DNA from: Micromonospora sp. C95
GTDB taxonomy: Bacteria; Actinomycetota; Actinomycetes; Mycobacteriales; Micromonosporaceae
Direction of reading: 5' to 3'
DNA: 64,000 nt
Assembly: GCF_018070465.1 (NCBI RefSeq)
Contig: NZ_JAGPXT010000008.1
Coordinates: 62,001 to 126,000, forward strand
The notes under the pieces were generated by a model, which saw only the letters and a program-made list of their open reading frames with translations, was not told the origin of the DNA and did no database searches. The position numbers and the translations under genes are program-made. This document shows, piece after piece, positions 28,294-38,001 of this stretch (its first letter is position 1; the number at the start of each line of letters is the position of its first letter).

Positions 28294-29202
28294 TCAGCCG
28301 CCGAGGCCAGCCGGGTGCCAGGGACCGAAGGCCCGTTCGCCGGTGGTCGAGATGGCGGCGCAGAGTTCGTCGAGGTCGGCGCCGGTGGCGGCGGCCAACG
28401 CCCGGACGGTCAACGGGATCAGGTACGAGGCGTTGGGCCGGCCCCGGTGTGGCACCGGGGTGAGGTACGGGGCGTCGGTCTCCACCAGGATCTGGTCCAG
28501 CGGGGTCAGCGCGGCGGCCTCCCGCAGTGCCCCGGCGCTGGCGAAGGTGACCGTGCCGGCGAAGCTGAGCAGGTAACCCCGGCGGACGCACTCGGCGGCG
28601 AACTCGGCGTCGCCGGAGAAGCAGTGCATCACCACCGTGTCGGGTGCGCCCTCGTCGTCGAGGATGCGCAGCACGTCGGCGTGCGCGTCCCGGTCGTGGA
28701 TCACGAGTGTCCGGCCGTACCGCTTGGCGATGGCGATGTGCGCCCGGAAGCTCTCCTCCTGCGCGGCGCGGCCCTCGTCACCGGTGCGGTACCGGTCCAT
28801 CCCCGTCTCGCCGACGCCACGGACCCGCTCCTGCCCGGCCAGTGCCTCGATCTCGCGCAGGGCCTCGTCGAGGTCGACCAGCCGGGGCGCCTCGTTGGGG
28901 TGCAGCGCGACCGTGGCCAGCACCGCCGGATATTTGTCGGCCACCTCGGCCCCCCAGCGGGAGGAGGCGACGTCCACCCCGACCTGCACCAGCCGGTCCA
29001 CCCCCACGGCGGCGGCGACGTCGATGGCCGCCGCGACCGGGTCGGCGACGTCGCCGCCACCGGGTACGCCGGCCTCGCTGACGGTGATGTCGAGGTGGGT
29101 GTGGCTGTCCAGCACCGGGCGGGGCAGCGGCTCGGGTGCGGGTGGAAACTCTCCGGCGCGACGGGCCGCGCGTTGGCTACGGGACTCGGTGGGCTCACTC
29201 AT
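28294..29202 (-). CDS. tatD: TatD-family metal-dependent DNase
   Basis: 302 residues. The amidohydrolase-type metal site starts at DSHTHLD (about residue 33), with GETGMDRY, VIHDRDAH and the C-terminal VETDAPYLTP motif. Family members are 3'-5' exonucleases acting on single-stranded DNA and RNA. ATG 29202 (MSEPTESRSQ) was chosen because GAGGAG precedes it directly and upstream residues would be low-complexity arginine-rich. First gene of the tatD-rsmA-Uma2-ispE run. Confidence 0.92.
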   Translation of the reverse strand: MSEPTESRSQRAARRAGEFPPAPEPLPRPVLDSHTHLDITVSEAGVPGGGDVADPVAAAIDVAAAVGVDRLVQVGVDVASSRWGAEVADKYPAVLATVALHPNEAPRLVDLDEALREIEALAGQERVRGVGETGMDRYRTGDEGRAAQEESFRAHIAIAKRYGRTLVIHDRDAHADVLRILDDEGAPDTVVMHCFSGDAEFAAECVRRGYLLSFAGTVTFASAGALREAAALTPLDQILVETDAPYLTPVPHRGRPNASYLIPLTVRALAAATGADLDELCAAISTTGERAFGPWHPAGLGG

Positions 29203-29291
29203 CTCCTCGACAGGATCACACACCGCACGAGTCCACCGGGAGGCCACCCGGAGTTCACCTCGGCTACGCCCCGCACCCCTACCGTCGCGGA

Positions 29292-30548
29292 GTGGACGCA
29301 CGAAGCGAGCTTTTTCGGCCCGGCGGTGCGGTGCCGGAGCGGACCGGTCTGCGGGTGGCGTTCGGCGGCGCGGTGTACCCGGCCGAGGAGATCGCCCGAG
29401 GTGCGGCGTACGAGTTGTTCAGCGCCGACGAGGTGGCCGGGTTCGAGTGGGCGCCCCGGACGAACTCGGCGCTGCCGTGGCGGCGGTTCGTGCACGTCAC
29501 CGAGGTCGGTGCCGTGTACGGGGCGACCGAGCAGGCCGAGGAGCCGGAGTCGCCGCTGCTGGTGCCGCTGCATCGGGAGCGGGGCTGGTCGGAGGTGCAT
29601 CGGCTCGCCCAGCAGCCGGCCGCCGCGGACGACCCGTTGATCACGGCAGTACGCGGCTCAGCCGGCGTACGGCGTGGCACCCGGATGATGAAGATCCTCT
29701 CGGCCCGGCAGCTCGCCGGATACGTGCGGGGTTGGCTGCCGCACGGGTTCTGCTACCGGGAACACGACGTGGCGCACCTGCGCACCCCGACGACGACGAG
29801 CGTGCTGCGCACCGACGGCGGGGACGGCCGGGACGGTGCGGACGTGACGTACGCGCTGCGGTGGCGGGCCGCCGACCCGGGTGACTACGACGTGCCGGCG
29901 GGTGCGGCGTACCGGGGGCTGACGGCGCTCGGTGCCCGGGACCGGTTGGGTCCGGCGGTACTGGGTACCGGCTTCACGCCCAGCAATCACCACCTGATCC
30001 CCGAGTTCGTCACCCGGGACTTCGCCGACCTGCCGATGCCGGCGAACGCCACCCTGCTGGCCTATCCGGCGGAGGGCGTGGAGGTGGTGCTCTACGCCTA
30101 CCAGGCCGAGCAGCGGGGCTGGCTGCGGATGGTCGGGCCGCAGTGGCGACACCTGCTCGCCGCCGTGCCGGGTCTGTCGCCGGATCAGGAGTACGTGCCG
30201 ACCGGGGAGGCGCCACGGTCGACCCGGCTGGTGGGCACGTACGCGGGCGGGGAGTACGAGGCGGTCGCCGACCTTCCCGGCGATTTCCGGGTGCTGGCGT
30301 TGACCCGGGCCGCCCGGTACCCGGTCGACGGGGTGAGCCGACGGTTGCGCCTGACCGCCTGGCGGGGGGTGCCGTGCCTGGTGTTGCGTGAGGAGGCGGG
30401 CTGGCTGCGGTTGCGGCTGCGACGCCCGGATCCGGACGCGGTCGCCGCGACCGGCGCACAGTGTCAGGAACGGGGCGTCTACGAGACGTGGGCCCCGGGC
30501 GGTGAGGTGACCGACGATCAGGTGGTGGACCACCCGTACCTTCTCTGA
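29292..30548 (+). CDS. Conserved hypothetical protein
   Basis: 418 residues from GTG 29292; the start is uncertain since an upstream in-frame start at 29136 would overlap the divergent tatD. No membrane segments or signal peptide. It appears to be two domains: an N-terminal half with LRVAFGGAVYPAEEIARGAAYELF and a C-terminal half rich in short beta strands (AYPAEGVEVVLYAYQAEQRGWLRM; GTYAGGEYEAVADL) that look like two related repeats of about 90 residues. The coding signal is strong, but no family was recognised. Ends 83 bp before the hydrolase gene. Confidence 0.7.
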   Translation: MDARSELFRPGGAVPERTGLRVAFGGAVYPAEEIARGAAYELFSADEVAGFEWAPRTNSALPWRRFVHVTEVGAVYGATEQAEEPESPLLVPLHRERGWSEVHRLAQQPAAADDPLITAVRGSAGVRRGTRMMKILSARQLAGYVRGWLPHGFCYREHDVAHLRTPTTTSVLRTDGGDGRDGADVTYALRWRAADPGDYDVPAGAAYRGLTALGARDRLGPAVLGTGFTPSNHHLIPEFVTRDFADLPMPANATLLAYPAEGVEVVLYAYQAEQRGWLRMVGPQWRHLLAAVPGLSPDQEYVPTGEAPRSTRLVGTYAGGEYEAVADLPGDFRVLALTRAARYPVDGVSRRLRLTAWRGVPCLVLREEAGWLRLRLRRPDPDAVAATGAQCQERGVYETWAPGGEVTDDQVVDHPYLL

Positions 30549-30631
30549 CCTGGCCCGTCAGGTCGGGCGGCGCAGGAATATCGGATGCCCGCCGGGGAAG
30601 CCTCGGTTTCCCACCCTGACAGGAGGACGAG

Positions 30632-31483
30632 ATGCCCTTCATCACCGTCGGCACGGAGAACTCCGCGCCCATCGACCTGTACTACGAGGACCACGGATCG
30701 GGTCAGCCGATCGTGCTGATCCACGGCTTCCCGTTCAACGGGGCGACCTGGGAAAAGGTTTCCGGGCCGCTGCTCGACGCCGGATACCGGGTGATCACGT
30801 ACGACCGGCGCGGCTACGGCAACTCGGCGCAGCCGGCGTTCGGGTACGACTACGACACCTTCGCGGCCGACCTCGACGTGCTGATGACCGAGCTGGATCT
30901 GCGCGACACGATCCTGGTCGGCCACTCGATGGGTACCGGCGAGGTGACCCGATACCTGGGCGCGTACGGCTCGGACCGGGTGGAGCGGGCGGTGCTGCTG
31001 GCACCGTTGGCGCCGTACCTGCGGCAGGCACCGGACAACCCCGAGGGTGTCGAGCCGAGTCTCTTCGAGGGGTTCAAGCAGGCGATCACGCAGGACCGGT
31101 TCGCCTACCTCACCCAGTTCTGCAACAACTTCTTCAACTACGACGAGAACAAGGGCAAGCTGGTCAGCGAGGAGGCGTACCGGGCGCACTGGAACATCGG
31201 GGCGATGGCCTCAGCCAAGGCCACGCACGACAGCGTGGACGCCTGGGGCACCGACTTTCGGGCGGACGTGTCCCGGATCGACGTACCGGTGCTGATCGTC
31301 CAGGGCGATCAGGACAACGTGCTGCCGTACCCGAAGACCGGCCAGCGGTTGCAGCCGATGCTCGCCGACAGCCGGCTGGTCACCCTCAAGGGCGCGCCGC
31401 ACGGCACCCCGTGGACCAACGCGAACGAGGTCAACCAGGCCATCATGGAGTTCATCGGCTCGCCGGCCATGGCCCGCGCCTGA
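30632..31483 (+). CDS. Alpha/beta hydrolase (non-heme chloroperoxidase/esterase type)
   Basis: 283 residues. Oxyanion-hole HGFPFNGATW at 31-40, nucleophile elbow GHSMGTG with S99, acid in VLIVQGDQDNVLPY, and catalytic histidine in LKGAPHGTPW. YDRRGYGNSAQP is typical of the cofactor-free haloperoxidase/arylesterase branch. AGGAGG lies upstream of the ATG. Substrate unknown; no pathway partner nearby. A strong hairpin follows. Confidence 0.88.
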   Translation: MPFITVGTENSAPIDLYYEDHGSGQPIVLIHGFPFNGATWEKVSGPLLDAGYRVITYDRRGYGNSAQPAFGYDYDTFAADLDVLMTELDLRDTILVGHSMGTGEVTRYLGAYGSDRVERAVLLAPLAPYLRQAPDNPEGVEPSLFEGFKQAITQDRFAYLTQFCNNFFNYDENKGKLVSEEAYRAHWNIGAMASAKATHDSVDAWGTDFRADVSRIDVPVLIVQGDQDNVLPYPKTGQRLQPMLADSRLVTLKGAPHGTPWTNANEVNQAIMEFIGSPAMARA

Positions 31484-31546
31484 CGCCAGCCGGGCCGAGG
31501 CCCGGTGTCGCGTCACACCGGGACGCACGGCCGGACATCTCACTGC

Positions 31547-31577
31547 ACGGGCGCGACCCCGAGCGGGTCGCGCCCGT
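31547..31577. terminator. Bidirectional hairpin between hydrolase gene and metG
   Basis: Inverted repeat with 13-bp arms, ACGGGCGCGACCC (31547-31559) and GGGTCGCGCCCGT (31565-31577), loop CGAGC. It lies between convergent genes ending at 31483 and 31595. Confidence 0.75.
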
Positions 31578-31594
31578 CCTTGGTGCCGGCGGGG

Positions 31595-33397
31595 TCAGCT
31601 TTCGAGCCGGGCCAACTCCTCGTCCACGATCGAGGGGTCGAGCTTGCGGAAGACCGGCTTGGGCGTCACGAGCGCCCGGCCCACCACGAGGGGCACGGAT
31701 TCCCACCGCGCGCCCTGGGTGTAGTCACCGGTCAGCACCGGGTACGCGGGTCCGACGTCGAGGTCGGCGACCTCCTCGATCACCGGCATCGGTGCGTGCA
31801 CCCCGGTGCCGCCGAGCAGCTCGTGGATCTTCTGCGCGGAGTGCGGCAGGAACGGGGTGAGCAGCGTGTTGGCGTCGCTGACCACCTGGAGGGCGACATG
31901 CAGGATGGTGCCCATCCGGGGCTTGGCGGCGGCGTCCTTGAGCTTCCACGGCGCCTGCTCGGAGAGGTACTTGTTGGCTTCGGCGACCACCTTCATCGCC
32001 TCGCCGATGGCCTGCTTCTGCCGGTGCCGGGCGATCAGGTCACCGACCGTGCCGAAGCCGGCGCGGGCCACGGCCAGCAGGGCCTCGTCGGCCTCGGTGA
32101 GCCCGTCCGGGCCGATCGGTGGGATCTCGCCGAAGTTCTTCGCCGCCATGGAGACGGACCGGTTGACCAGGTTGCCCCAGCCGGCGACCAGCTCGTCGTT
32201 GTTACGGCGCAGGAACTCGGCCCAGGTGAAGTCGGTGTCGTTGTTCTCCGGCCCGGCCACCGCGATGAAGTAGCGCAGCGCGTCGGCGTCGTACCGCTGG
32301 AGGAAGTCCCGAACGTAGATGACCACCCGGCGTGAGGAGGAGAACTTGCGTCCCTCCATGGTCAGGAACTCGCTGGAGACCACCTCGGTGGGCAGGTTGA
32401 GCCGGCCGAGCCGACCTGGTTCGCCGTCCCGGCCGCCCTCGCCGGAGTAGCCGGCCAGCAGGGCGGGCCAGATCACCGAGTGGAAGACGATGTTGTCCTT
32501 GCCCATGAAGTAGTAGGACTGCGAGTCCTTCCCCTCACCGTCGGTGGACCACCACTTCCGCCAGGCCTCCGGGTCGCCGGTGCGGCGGGCCCACTCGATG
32601 GACGCGGACAGGTAGCCGATGACGGCGTCGAACCACACGTAGATCCGCTTGTCGGTGCGGTCACGCCAGCCGTCCAGCGGGATCGGCACCCCCCACTCCA
32701 GGTCCCGGGTGATGGCCCGGGGGTGCAGGTCGTCCAGCAGGTTCCTGGAGAAGCGCAGCACGTTCGGCCGCCAGCCCTCCCGGGTGTCCAGCCACTGCCG
32801 CAGCACGTCGGCCAGGGCGGGCAGGTCGAGGAAGAAGTGCTCGGTCTCGACGAACTCCGGCGTCTCACCGTTGATCTTCGACCGCGGGTCGATCAGGTCG
32901 ATCGGGTCGAGCTGGTTGCCGCAGTTGTCGCACTGGTCGCCCCGGGCGCTGTCGTAGCCGCAGATCGGGCAGGTGCCCTCGATGTACCGGTCGGGCAGGG
33001 TCCGCCCGGTGGACGGCGAGATGGCGCCCATGGTGGTCTTCGGCACGATGTACCCGTTGCGGTACATCCCCTCGAACAGTTCCTGCACCACGGCGTAGTG
33101 GTTGCCGGTGGTGGTGCGGGTGAACAGGTCGTAGGAGAGGCCGAGCCCGTGCAGGTCCTCGACGATGACCCGGTTGTACCGGTCGGCCAGTTCCCGTGGC
33201 TTGAGCCCTTCGGCGTCGGCCTGCACCTGGATCGGGGTGCCGTGTTCGTCGGTGCCGGAGACCATGAGCACGTCGTGGCCGGCCATCCGCATGTACCGGG
33301 CGAAGACGTCGGAGGGAACGCCGAAACCGGAGACGTGGCCGATGTGGCGCGGGCCGTTGGCGTAGGGCCAGGCCACTGCCGCGAGAACGTGACTCAT
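31595..33397 (-). CDS. metG: Methionyl-tRNA synthetase
   Basis: 600 residues. HIGH is at residues 18-21 (NGPRHIGHV), a zinc knuckle [18 protein letters not shown] follows, and the KMSKS loop is the actinobacterial KFSSSR form. [14 protein letters not shown] is a further class I MetRS signature. ATG 33397 ([14 protein letters not shown]) gives the right N-terminus; the 63 upstream codons to 33586 are not family-like. No C-terminal EMAP/Arc1p domain. Charges tRNA-Met in the cytoplasm. Confidence 0.96.
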   Translation of the reverse strand: MSHVLAAVAWPYANGPRHIGHVSGFGVPSDVFARYMRMAGHDVLMVSGTDEHGTPIQVQADAEGLKPRELADRYNRVIVEDLHGLGLSYDLFTRTTTGNHYAVVQELFEGMYRNGYIVPKTTMGAISPSTGRTLPDRYIEGTCPICGYDSARGDQCDNCGNQLDPIDLIDPRSKINGETPEFVETEHFFLDLPALADVLRQWLDTREGWRPNVLRFSRNLLDDLHPRAITRDLEWGVPIPLDGWRDRTDKRIYVWFDAVIGYLSASIEWARRTGDPEAWRKWWSTDGEGKDSQSYYFMGKDNIVFHSVIWPALLAGYSGEGGRDGEPGRLGRLNLPTEVVSSEFLTMEGRKFSSSRRVVIYVRDFLQRYDADALRYFIAVAGPENNDTDFTWAEFLRRNNDELVAGWGNLVNRSVSMAAKNFGEIPPIGPDGLTEADEALLAVARAGFGTVGDLIARHRQKQAIGEAMKVVAEANKYLSEQAPWKLKDAAAKPRMGTILHVALQVVSDANTLLTPFLPHSAQKIHELLGGTGVHAPMPVIEEVADLDVGPAYPVLTGDYTQGARWESVPLVVGRALVTPKPVFRKLDPSIVDEELARLES

Positions 33398-33547
33398 GGG
33401 CAGAAAGCCTAGTGACTCCCGCGAGGCGACCGCGAACCAATAGGGGTCCCTGGGCGGCACGATGACCCAACCACCCTCGGCAAATAGTCCGGATTGTCGT
33501 CGACACGCTGCTTGAGCTGCCCGGTCAACCTCCGTCAGCGGTGTCAA

Positions 33548-34486
33548 ATGAAACGCGTGACTGGCAGCCGAGCCGCCCGAGACCACTCCGACGGCCCTTC
33601 CCCCGACGCCGGGCCCGATTCCACCTCGTCGCCGCGTACCCAGGTGGTGGCGCCTCAGCCCCGCGCGGTGCCCTCGGCGGCACCGGACGGGGCGACCGGG
33701 CCGGACCGGGCCGACCCCACCACGGTCGAGTCACGGGCCGAAGTCGAGGTGGAGCCGACGACCGGCGCACCGGTGGACACGCTGCCACGGCGGGTTCCGG
33801 TCCGGCCGGCCGGGCGTCGCGGCCGTCGCCATCGGTCGCGCGACGACGGTACGCCGGACGAGGACACCTTCTGGGCCCCGATCGAACAGGTGCACTGGGA
33901 CGGCACCCCGGTGCGGCAGGACACACCCGGCGACACCGATCCGTGGTGGCGGCGGTTTCGACAGGTACGCCGACGCCGAAAGCGGAGCAGCCATCCGCCG
34001 GATCCCCTGGCGGGGTTGTCGGTGTTGATCGGGCTGAGCCTCGCGGCGGCCTTCTTCGCCTGGGTCAGCGCCGGCCCGCTCTGGCTCGCCGTCGGGCACG
34101 CCACCTCCGGCACGGTGGCCGTCACCAGATGCACCGGCGACGGCCTGACCCAGCGGTGTCGGGGCATCTTCACGGCCTCGGACGAGGAGTTCCGGACCCA
34201 CGGCGTACGGGTCAGCGGGGTGCCCCGGGAACGTGCGGTGCCCGGTTCGGTCCTGCCCGCCCGGGTGACCGGCCCGGACGGTCACGTCGCGTACGCCGAC
34301 GGTGGGGTGGGCGCCCAGCTCCGCTGGCTGCTCGGGGTGCTCGGGGTGCTCGGCTGCGCGGTGGGCATCGCCCGCTGGACCGGTGCGACCCGGCTGCCCG
34401 ATCCGGCCGAGCGGCGGTGGGCGATCGCCGCTTCGCTGGCCGGCCCGCCGCTGACCACCCTCGGCTTCCTGATCGCCGCCTGGTGA
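33548..34486 (+). CDS. Hypothetical membrane protein with disordered N-terminus
   Basis: 312 residues from ATG 33548 (GTG 33557 is an alternative). The first about 150 residues are Pro/Arg/Asp-rich and probably disordered, with an arginine cluster ([15 protein letters not shown]) just before the first membrane helix ([21 protein letters not shown]). An extracytoplasmic domain with two cysteines ([13 protein letters not shown]) follows, then two C-terminal helices. Divergent from metG and convergent with rsmI, whose stop is 9 bp beyond. No family recognised. Confidence 0.65.
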   Translation: MKRVTGSRAARDHSDGPSPDAGPDSTSSPRTQVVAPQPRAVPSAAPDGATGPDRADPTTVESRAEVEVEPTTGAPVDTLPRRVPVRPAGRRGRRHRSRDDGTPDEDTFWAPIEQVHWDGTPVRQDTPGDTDPWWRRFRQVRRRRKRSSHPPDPLAGLSVLIGLSLAAAFFAWVSAGPLWLAVGHATSGTVAVTRCTGDGLTQRCRGIFTASDEEFRTHGVRVSGVPRERAVPGSVLPARVTGPDGHVAYADGGVGAQLRWLLGVLGVLGCAVGIARWTGATRLPDPAERRWAIAASLAGPPLTTLGFLIAAW

Positions 34487-34495
34487 CACCCAGCC

Positions 34496-35335
34496 TCACC
34501 GGTGCACGAGCGCGTACACGTCGCGGCGGCGCAACCCGTACTCGGCCGCGACGTCACTGATCGCGTCCCGGCGGCTGCGGCCCGCCGCCTCCCGCTCGGC
34601 CACCGCCGCGCGCAGCGCGTCGTCGTCGGGACGGACGGCGGGAGTGGCGGGAGCGCCCGCCACCACGAGGGTGATCTCGCCGCGCGGGTCACCCTCGGCG
34701 GCCCACCGGGCCAGCTCACCGAGCGGGCGACGCAGCACCTCCTCGTACGTCTTGGTCAGCTCGCGGCAGAGGGCGGCGGGCCGGTCGGCACCGAACGCGG
34801 CGGCCAGGTCGGTGAGCGCGGCGGCGATGCGGTGCGGCGCCTCAAAGAGGACGAGCGTCCGCTCCTCGGCCGCCAGCGCCCGCAGTCGGGTACGCCGGGC
34901 GCCCGGGGCACGCGGCAGGAAGCCCTCGAAGCAGAACCGGTCGCAGGGCAGCCCGGACAGGGCGAGGGCGGTGGTGACGGCACTGGGACCGGGCGCGGCG
35001 GTGACCGGCACCCCGGCCTCCAGTGCGGCGCGGACCAACCGGTAGCCGGGGTCGGAGACGCTCGGCATGCCACCGTCGGTGACCAGCGCGACGACGTATC
35101 CCTCGGTGAGCACGTCGACAAGTTCCGGGGTGCGCCGCTCCTCGTTGCCCTCGAAGTACGAGACGATCCGGCCGGGGATGGTCACGTCGAGGTCGCGGGC
35201 GAGCCGGTTCAGCCGGCGGGTGTCCTCGGCGGCGACCACGTCGGCGGCGGCGAGCGTGTCCCGCAGTCGGGTGGAGGCGTCGGCGGGGTTGCCGAGCGGC
35301 GCGCCGAGCAGAATCAGGCGACCGGTTTCCGACAT
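34496..35335 (-). CDS. rsmI: 16S rRNA (cytidine-2'-O)-methyltransferase RsmI
   Basis: 279 residues. LILLGAPLGNPADASTRL, AAEDTRRLNRL, TDGGMPSVSDPGYRLV and FEGFLPR are the diagnostic RsmI segments of the SAM-dependent tetrapyrrole/SpoU-unrelated methylase fold. Methylates C1402 of 16S rRNA at the decoding centre. ATG 35335 follows a G-rich GGGTGG. Divergent from the mannosyltransferase gene with a 93-bp spacer, the same arrangement as mycobacterial Rv1003/Rv1002c as I recall it. Confidence 0.95.
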   Translation of the reverse strand: MSETGRLILLGAPLGNPADASTRLRDTLAAADVVAAEDTRRLNRLARDLDVTIPGRIVSYFEGNEERRTPELVDVLTEGYVVALVTDGGMPSVSDPGYRLVRAALEAGVPVTAAPGPSAVTTALALSGLPCDRFCFEGFLPRAPGARRTRLRALAAEERTLVLFEAPHRIAAALTDLAAAFGADRPAALCRELTKTYEEVLRRPLGELARWAAEGDPRGEITLVVAGAPATPAVRPDDDALRAAVAEREAAGRSRRDAISDVAAEYGLRRRDVYALVHR

Positions 35336-35428
35336 TCCACCCACAGCAGTGCACTCCTTCATCGACGGCCGTACCGGATATGGGGACGACGGGCGCCAGC
35401 AACCCCCTTGGCAGCCTACGATCGCCGG

Positions 35429-37117
35429 GTGACGAGTGCGTCGACAGCACAGAGCGCAAGCCCCGACCAGCCTTCGGAGCCGGCAGCGACCACAGCCACC
35501 GTCCCCGGCCCTGCGGAGGGTGGCGTACCCGCGACGATCCGCCGCCGGCTGGCCACCGTCGAGACCGGGCTGGACGCCCGTTCGTGGCTGGCCACGACGG
35601 TGGTGGTGGTCATCGCGGCAGTCCTCCGGTTCGCGAATCTCAGCCACCCACCGGGCAAGATCTTCGACGAGGTCTACTACGCCCGGGACGGCTGGGGGCT
35701 GATCGACAAGGCCGTGGAGTGGAACTACACGAACAACGCGCCGTCGTACGTGGTCCACCCGCCGCTGGGCAAGTGGTTGATCGGGTTCGGCGAGTGGGCC
35801 TTCGGCTACAGCGACGTCGAGCACGGCATCTCGGTGCCGGGCCACCTGTTCACCACCTCCCCGGAGTTCGGCTGGCGTTTCTCGGCGGCGCTGCTGGGCA
35901 CGCTGTCGGTGCTGCTCATGGTCCGCATCGGCCGCCGGATGTTCCGTTCCACGGTGCTCGGTTGCGCCGCCGGCCTGCTGCTCGCGGTCGACGGGTTCCA
36001 CCTGGTGCTCTCCCGTACCGCGCTGCTCGACATCTTTCTGCTCTTCTTCGTCCTGGCCGCCTTCGGCGCGCTGGTGCTGGACCGGGACGCGACCCGCCGC
36101 CGGTGGGCCCGGGCCCTGGACTCCGGGCTGGATCCGAGCGCCCGGGGGCGGGCCGGCCGCCCGCCCGGCGGCTGGCGGAACTGGCCCTGGTGGCGGCTGG
36201 CGACCGGGGTGCTGCTCGGCTGCGCCTTCGCGGTGAAGTGGAGCGCGCTGTTCTTCGTGCCGGTCTTCGCGCTGCTGATGTTCCTGTGGGACGTCGGCGC
36301 CCGGCGGTCCGTCGGTGTACGTCGACCGTGGCGGGACACCCTGCTCGACGGCGTGCCCTGGATGGTGCTCGCCGGCCTGCTGATGGCGGTCACCTACGTC
36401 ACGACATGGTCCGGTTGGCTGTTCAGTCAGGAGGGGTACTACCGGCTCGCCGAGCGGTACCCGGACGCCGGGCTCAGCGACGCACCGATCGTCGGCCCGC
36501 TGTGGAACCTGATCCAGTACCACCAGGCCGCGCTCGGCTTTCACAGCCAGCTCGACGATCCGCACAAGTATCAGTCGTGGCCGTGGCAGTGGCTGCTGCT
36601 GGGTCGGCCGGTGGCGTTCCACTGGACCGGCGAGGGCCCCTGCGGTGCGGCGACCTGCGCCGAGGAGGTGCTGCTGCTGGGCACCCCGCTGCTGTGGTGG
36701 TCGTTCCTGCCGGCGCTGGTGGCGCTGGTCTGGCTCGGCCTGGCCCGACGGGACTGGCGGGCCGGAGCGATCCTGCTCACCGTGGCTGCCGGGCTGCTGC
36801 CCTGGTTCTGGTTCGCCCTCGACGGCCGGACGATGTTCTCCTTCTACGCCGCGCCCGCGCTGCCGTTCCTGGTACTCGCCGTGGTCTACGTGCTGGGTGC
36901 CATCGCCTCACCGGCGGGACCGAGCGGCACCCTCGGCGTGACCGGTGCCGACGAGGAGGCGAGCCGCGACCGCCGGCTGGTCGGCGGGGTCATCGCCGGG
37001 GCGTACGTGGCGCTTGTCGTGCTCTGCTTCGCGTACTTCTATCCGATCTTCGTGGGCTGGACGCTGCCGTACGACGACTGGTCGGCGCGCATGTGGTTGG
37101 GCGGCCGCTGGATCTGA
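35429..37117 (+). CDS. pmt: Protein O-mannosyltransferase (GT39, Pmt)
   Basis: 562-residue multi-spanning membrane protein. The first luminal-type loop contains the catalytic acidic pair in FDEVYYARDGW (about residue 78) and VVHPPLGKWLIG, the hallmarks of GT39. About ten hydrophobic helices follow, including FSFYAAPALPFLVLAVVY. Transfers mannose from polyprenyl-phosphate-mannose to Ser/Thr of Sec-exported proteins. GTG at 35429; the much longer open frame back to 34502 is the antisense of rsmI. Ends at a strong hairpin. Confidence 0.93.
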   Translation: MTSASTAQSASPDQPSEPAATTATVPGPAEGGVPATIRRRLATVETGLDARSWLATTVVVVIAAVLRFANLSHPPGKIFDEVYYARDGWGLIDKAVEWNYTNNAPSYVVHPPLGKWLIGFGEWAFGYSDVEHGISVPGHLFTTSPEFGWRFSAALLGTLSVLLMVRIGRRMFRSTVLGCAAGLLLAVDGFHLVLSRTALLDIFLLFFVLAAFGALVLDRDATRRRWARALDSGLDPSARGRAGRPPGGWRNWPWWRLATGVLLGCAFAVKWSALFFVPVFALLMFLWDVGARRSVGVRRPWRDTLLDGVPWMVLAGLLMAVTYVTTWSGWLFSQEGYYRLAERYPDAGLSDAPIVGPLWNLIQYHQAALGFHSQLDDPHKYQSWPWQWLLLGRPVAFHWTGEGPCGAATCAEEVLLLGTPLLWWSFLPALVALVWLGLARRDWRAGAILLTVAAGLLPWFWFALDGRTMFSFYAAPALPFLVLAVVYVLGAIASPAGPSGTLGVTGADEEASRDRRLVGGVIAGAYVALVVLCFAYFYPIFVGWTLPYDDWSARMWLGGRWI

Positions 37118-37121
37118 ACAC

Positions 37122-37157
37122 CGAAGGGCCCGCACGCCGAGGCGTGCGGGCCCTTCG
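37122..37157 (+). terminator. Terminator of the mannosyltransferase gene
   Basis: Hairpin with 16-bp perfect arms (37122-37137 and 37142-37157), arm start CGAAGGGCCCGCACGC, 4-base loop, five bases after the pmt stop. Downstream GTGGGTAAATAG is the least GC-rich run here. Confidence 0.9.
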
Positions 37158-37170
37158 TGGGTAAATAGGA

Positions 37171-37216
37171 CGCGCCCCGATCGCCTGCCACGGGGGAAGC
37201 GGGCGATTGGGGCGCG
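37171..37216. terminator. Second hairpin in the pmt downstream gap
   Basis: Arms CGCGCCCCGATCGCC (37171-37185) and GGCGATTGGGGCGCG (37202-37216), 14 of 15 paired with one G-U. With the preceding hairpin it occupies the first part of a 344-bp gap (37118-37461). From 37217 to 37461 I see no gene or repeat. It may end the leftward transcript of the 37462-37767 gene. Confidence 0.6.
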
Positions 37217-37461
37217 CACCTGCAGCTTAACCACCCGCGACCGAGGGCACAACGGGGCGGCGTGGGTCAGATTTCCGACGTTCGTTGAATGCGACAAGAA
37301 CTCCGGGCCACCGTCGCCGCTGCGTGACTTCTCGCGGACGCTGCGCCCACGAGGCGCCTCCCGTGGCGCTGCTGAACCGATGCGTCGAGGCCGACCGGCC
37401 CCCACCTGGCATCGCCGCCGTCGAGTTGTCGTCCGGGCGCAACCACCCGCCGGATGGGCAG

Positions 37462-37767
37462 TCAGTGTCGTCTCGGGCGGCGCGGCAACCAGCCGAAGAA
37501 CCGGTCCTGCAACGACGTCGACCCGGCGACGTGCAGGTCCTCGGCGGCGGCCGCGAGACAGGCGCCCAGGTAGACGCTGAGCATCGCCCGATCCACGCTG
37601 TACTCGGTAAGCAACTGTTCTCGTCTGGGAGCACAGGGCCATTCGGCGCCACAGGTGCCACACGTCCATTCGGGGGTCACCGGAGCGTGCTCGCCCGCCC
37701 GCCCAGGGGAGGCGTCTCCGTGCGCCTCCGTCTTGATGACATCCGAGCGACCCGTAACACCCGTCAT
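37462..37767 (-). CDS. Small conserved CxxC protein
   Basis: 101 residues from ATG 37767, which has AGGAG five bases upstream (the frame to 37893 is unlikely). The central WTCGTCGAEWPCAPRREQLL contains three cysteines in a CxxC-x5-C arrangement, and the second half (DRAMLSVYLGACLAAAAEDL) is helical. Small actinomycete proteins of this pattern are sometimes annotated flavin reductase, without support visible here. A structural metal or disulfide is possible. Divergent from the phosphopantetheinyl transferase gene with a 234-bp spacer that holds no other gene. Confidence 0.7.
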   Translation of the reverse strand: MTGVTGRSDVIKTEAHGDASPGRAGEHAPVTPEWTCGTCGAEWPCAPRREQLLTEYSVDRAMLSVYLGACLAAAAEDLHVAGSTSLQDRFFGWLPRRPRRH

Positions 37768-38001
37768 CGCGCTCCTCTCCGCCTCCACCGGTGACGGCGG
37801 GCGTGCCCGCCCACCGCCGGATCGAACATGCCCGTGCGGACCTACAGCGTCCGGGGACGCTGCGCCGTTACGTCGTTGCGGTACGTTGACCAACCATGGC
37901 CGCCGCGACCTGCCCCAAGCATTGCATCAACCGGATGCATTCATCGTCGCCGGTCACTGGTACCGGCACCACTGACCGAAAGCACGACCCCGGAGCCGCA
38001 G

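Noticed and set aside
31505..32335. 276-codon rightward frame opposite the end of metG
   Set aside because: Antisense shadow; the metG reading frame and motifs are intact.
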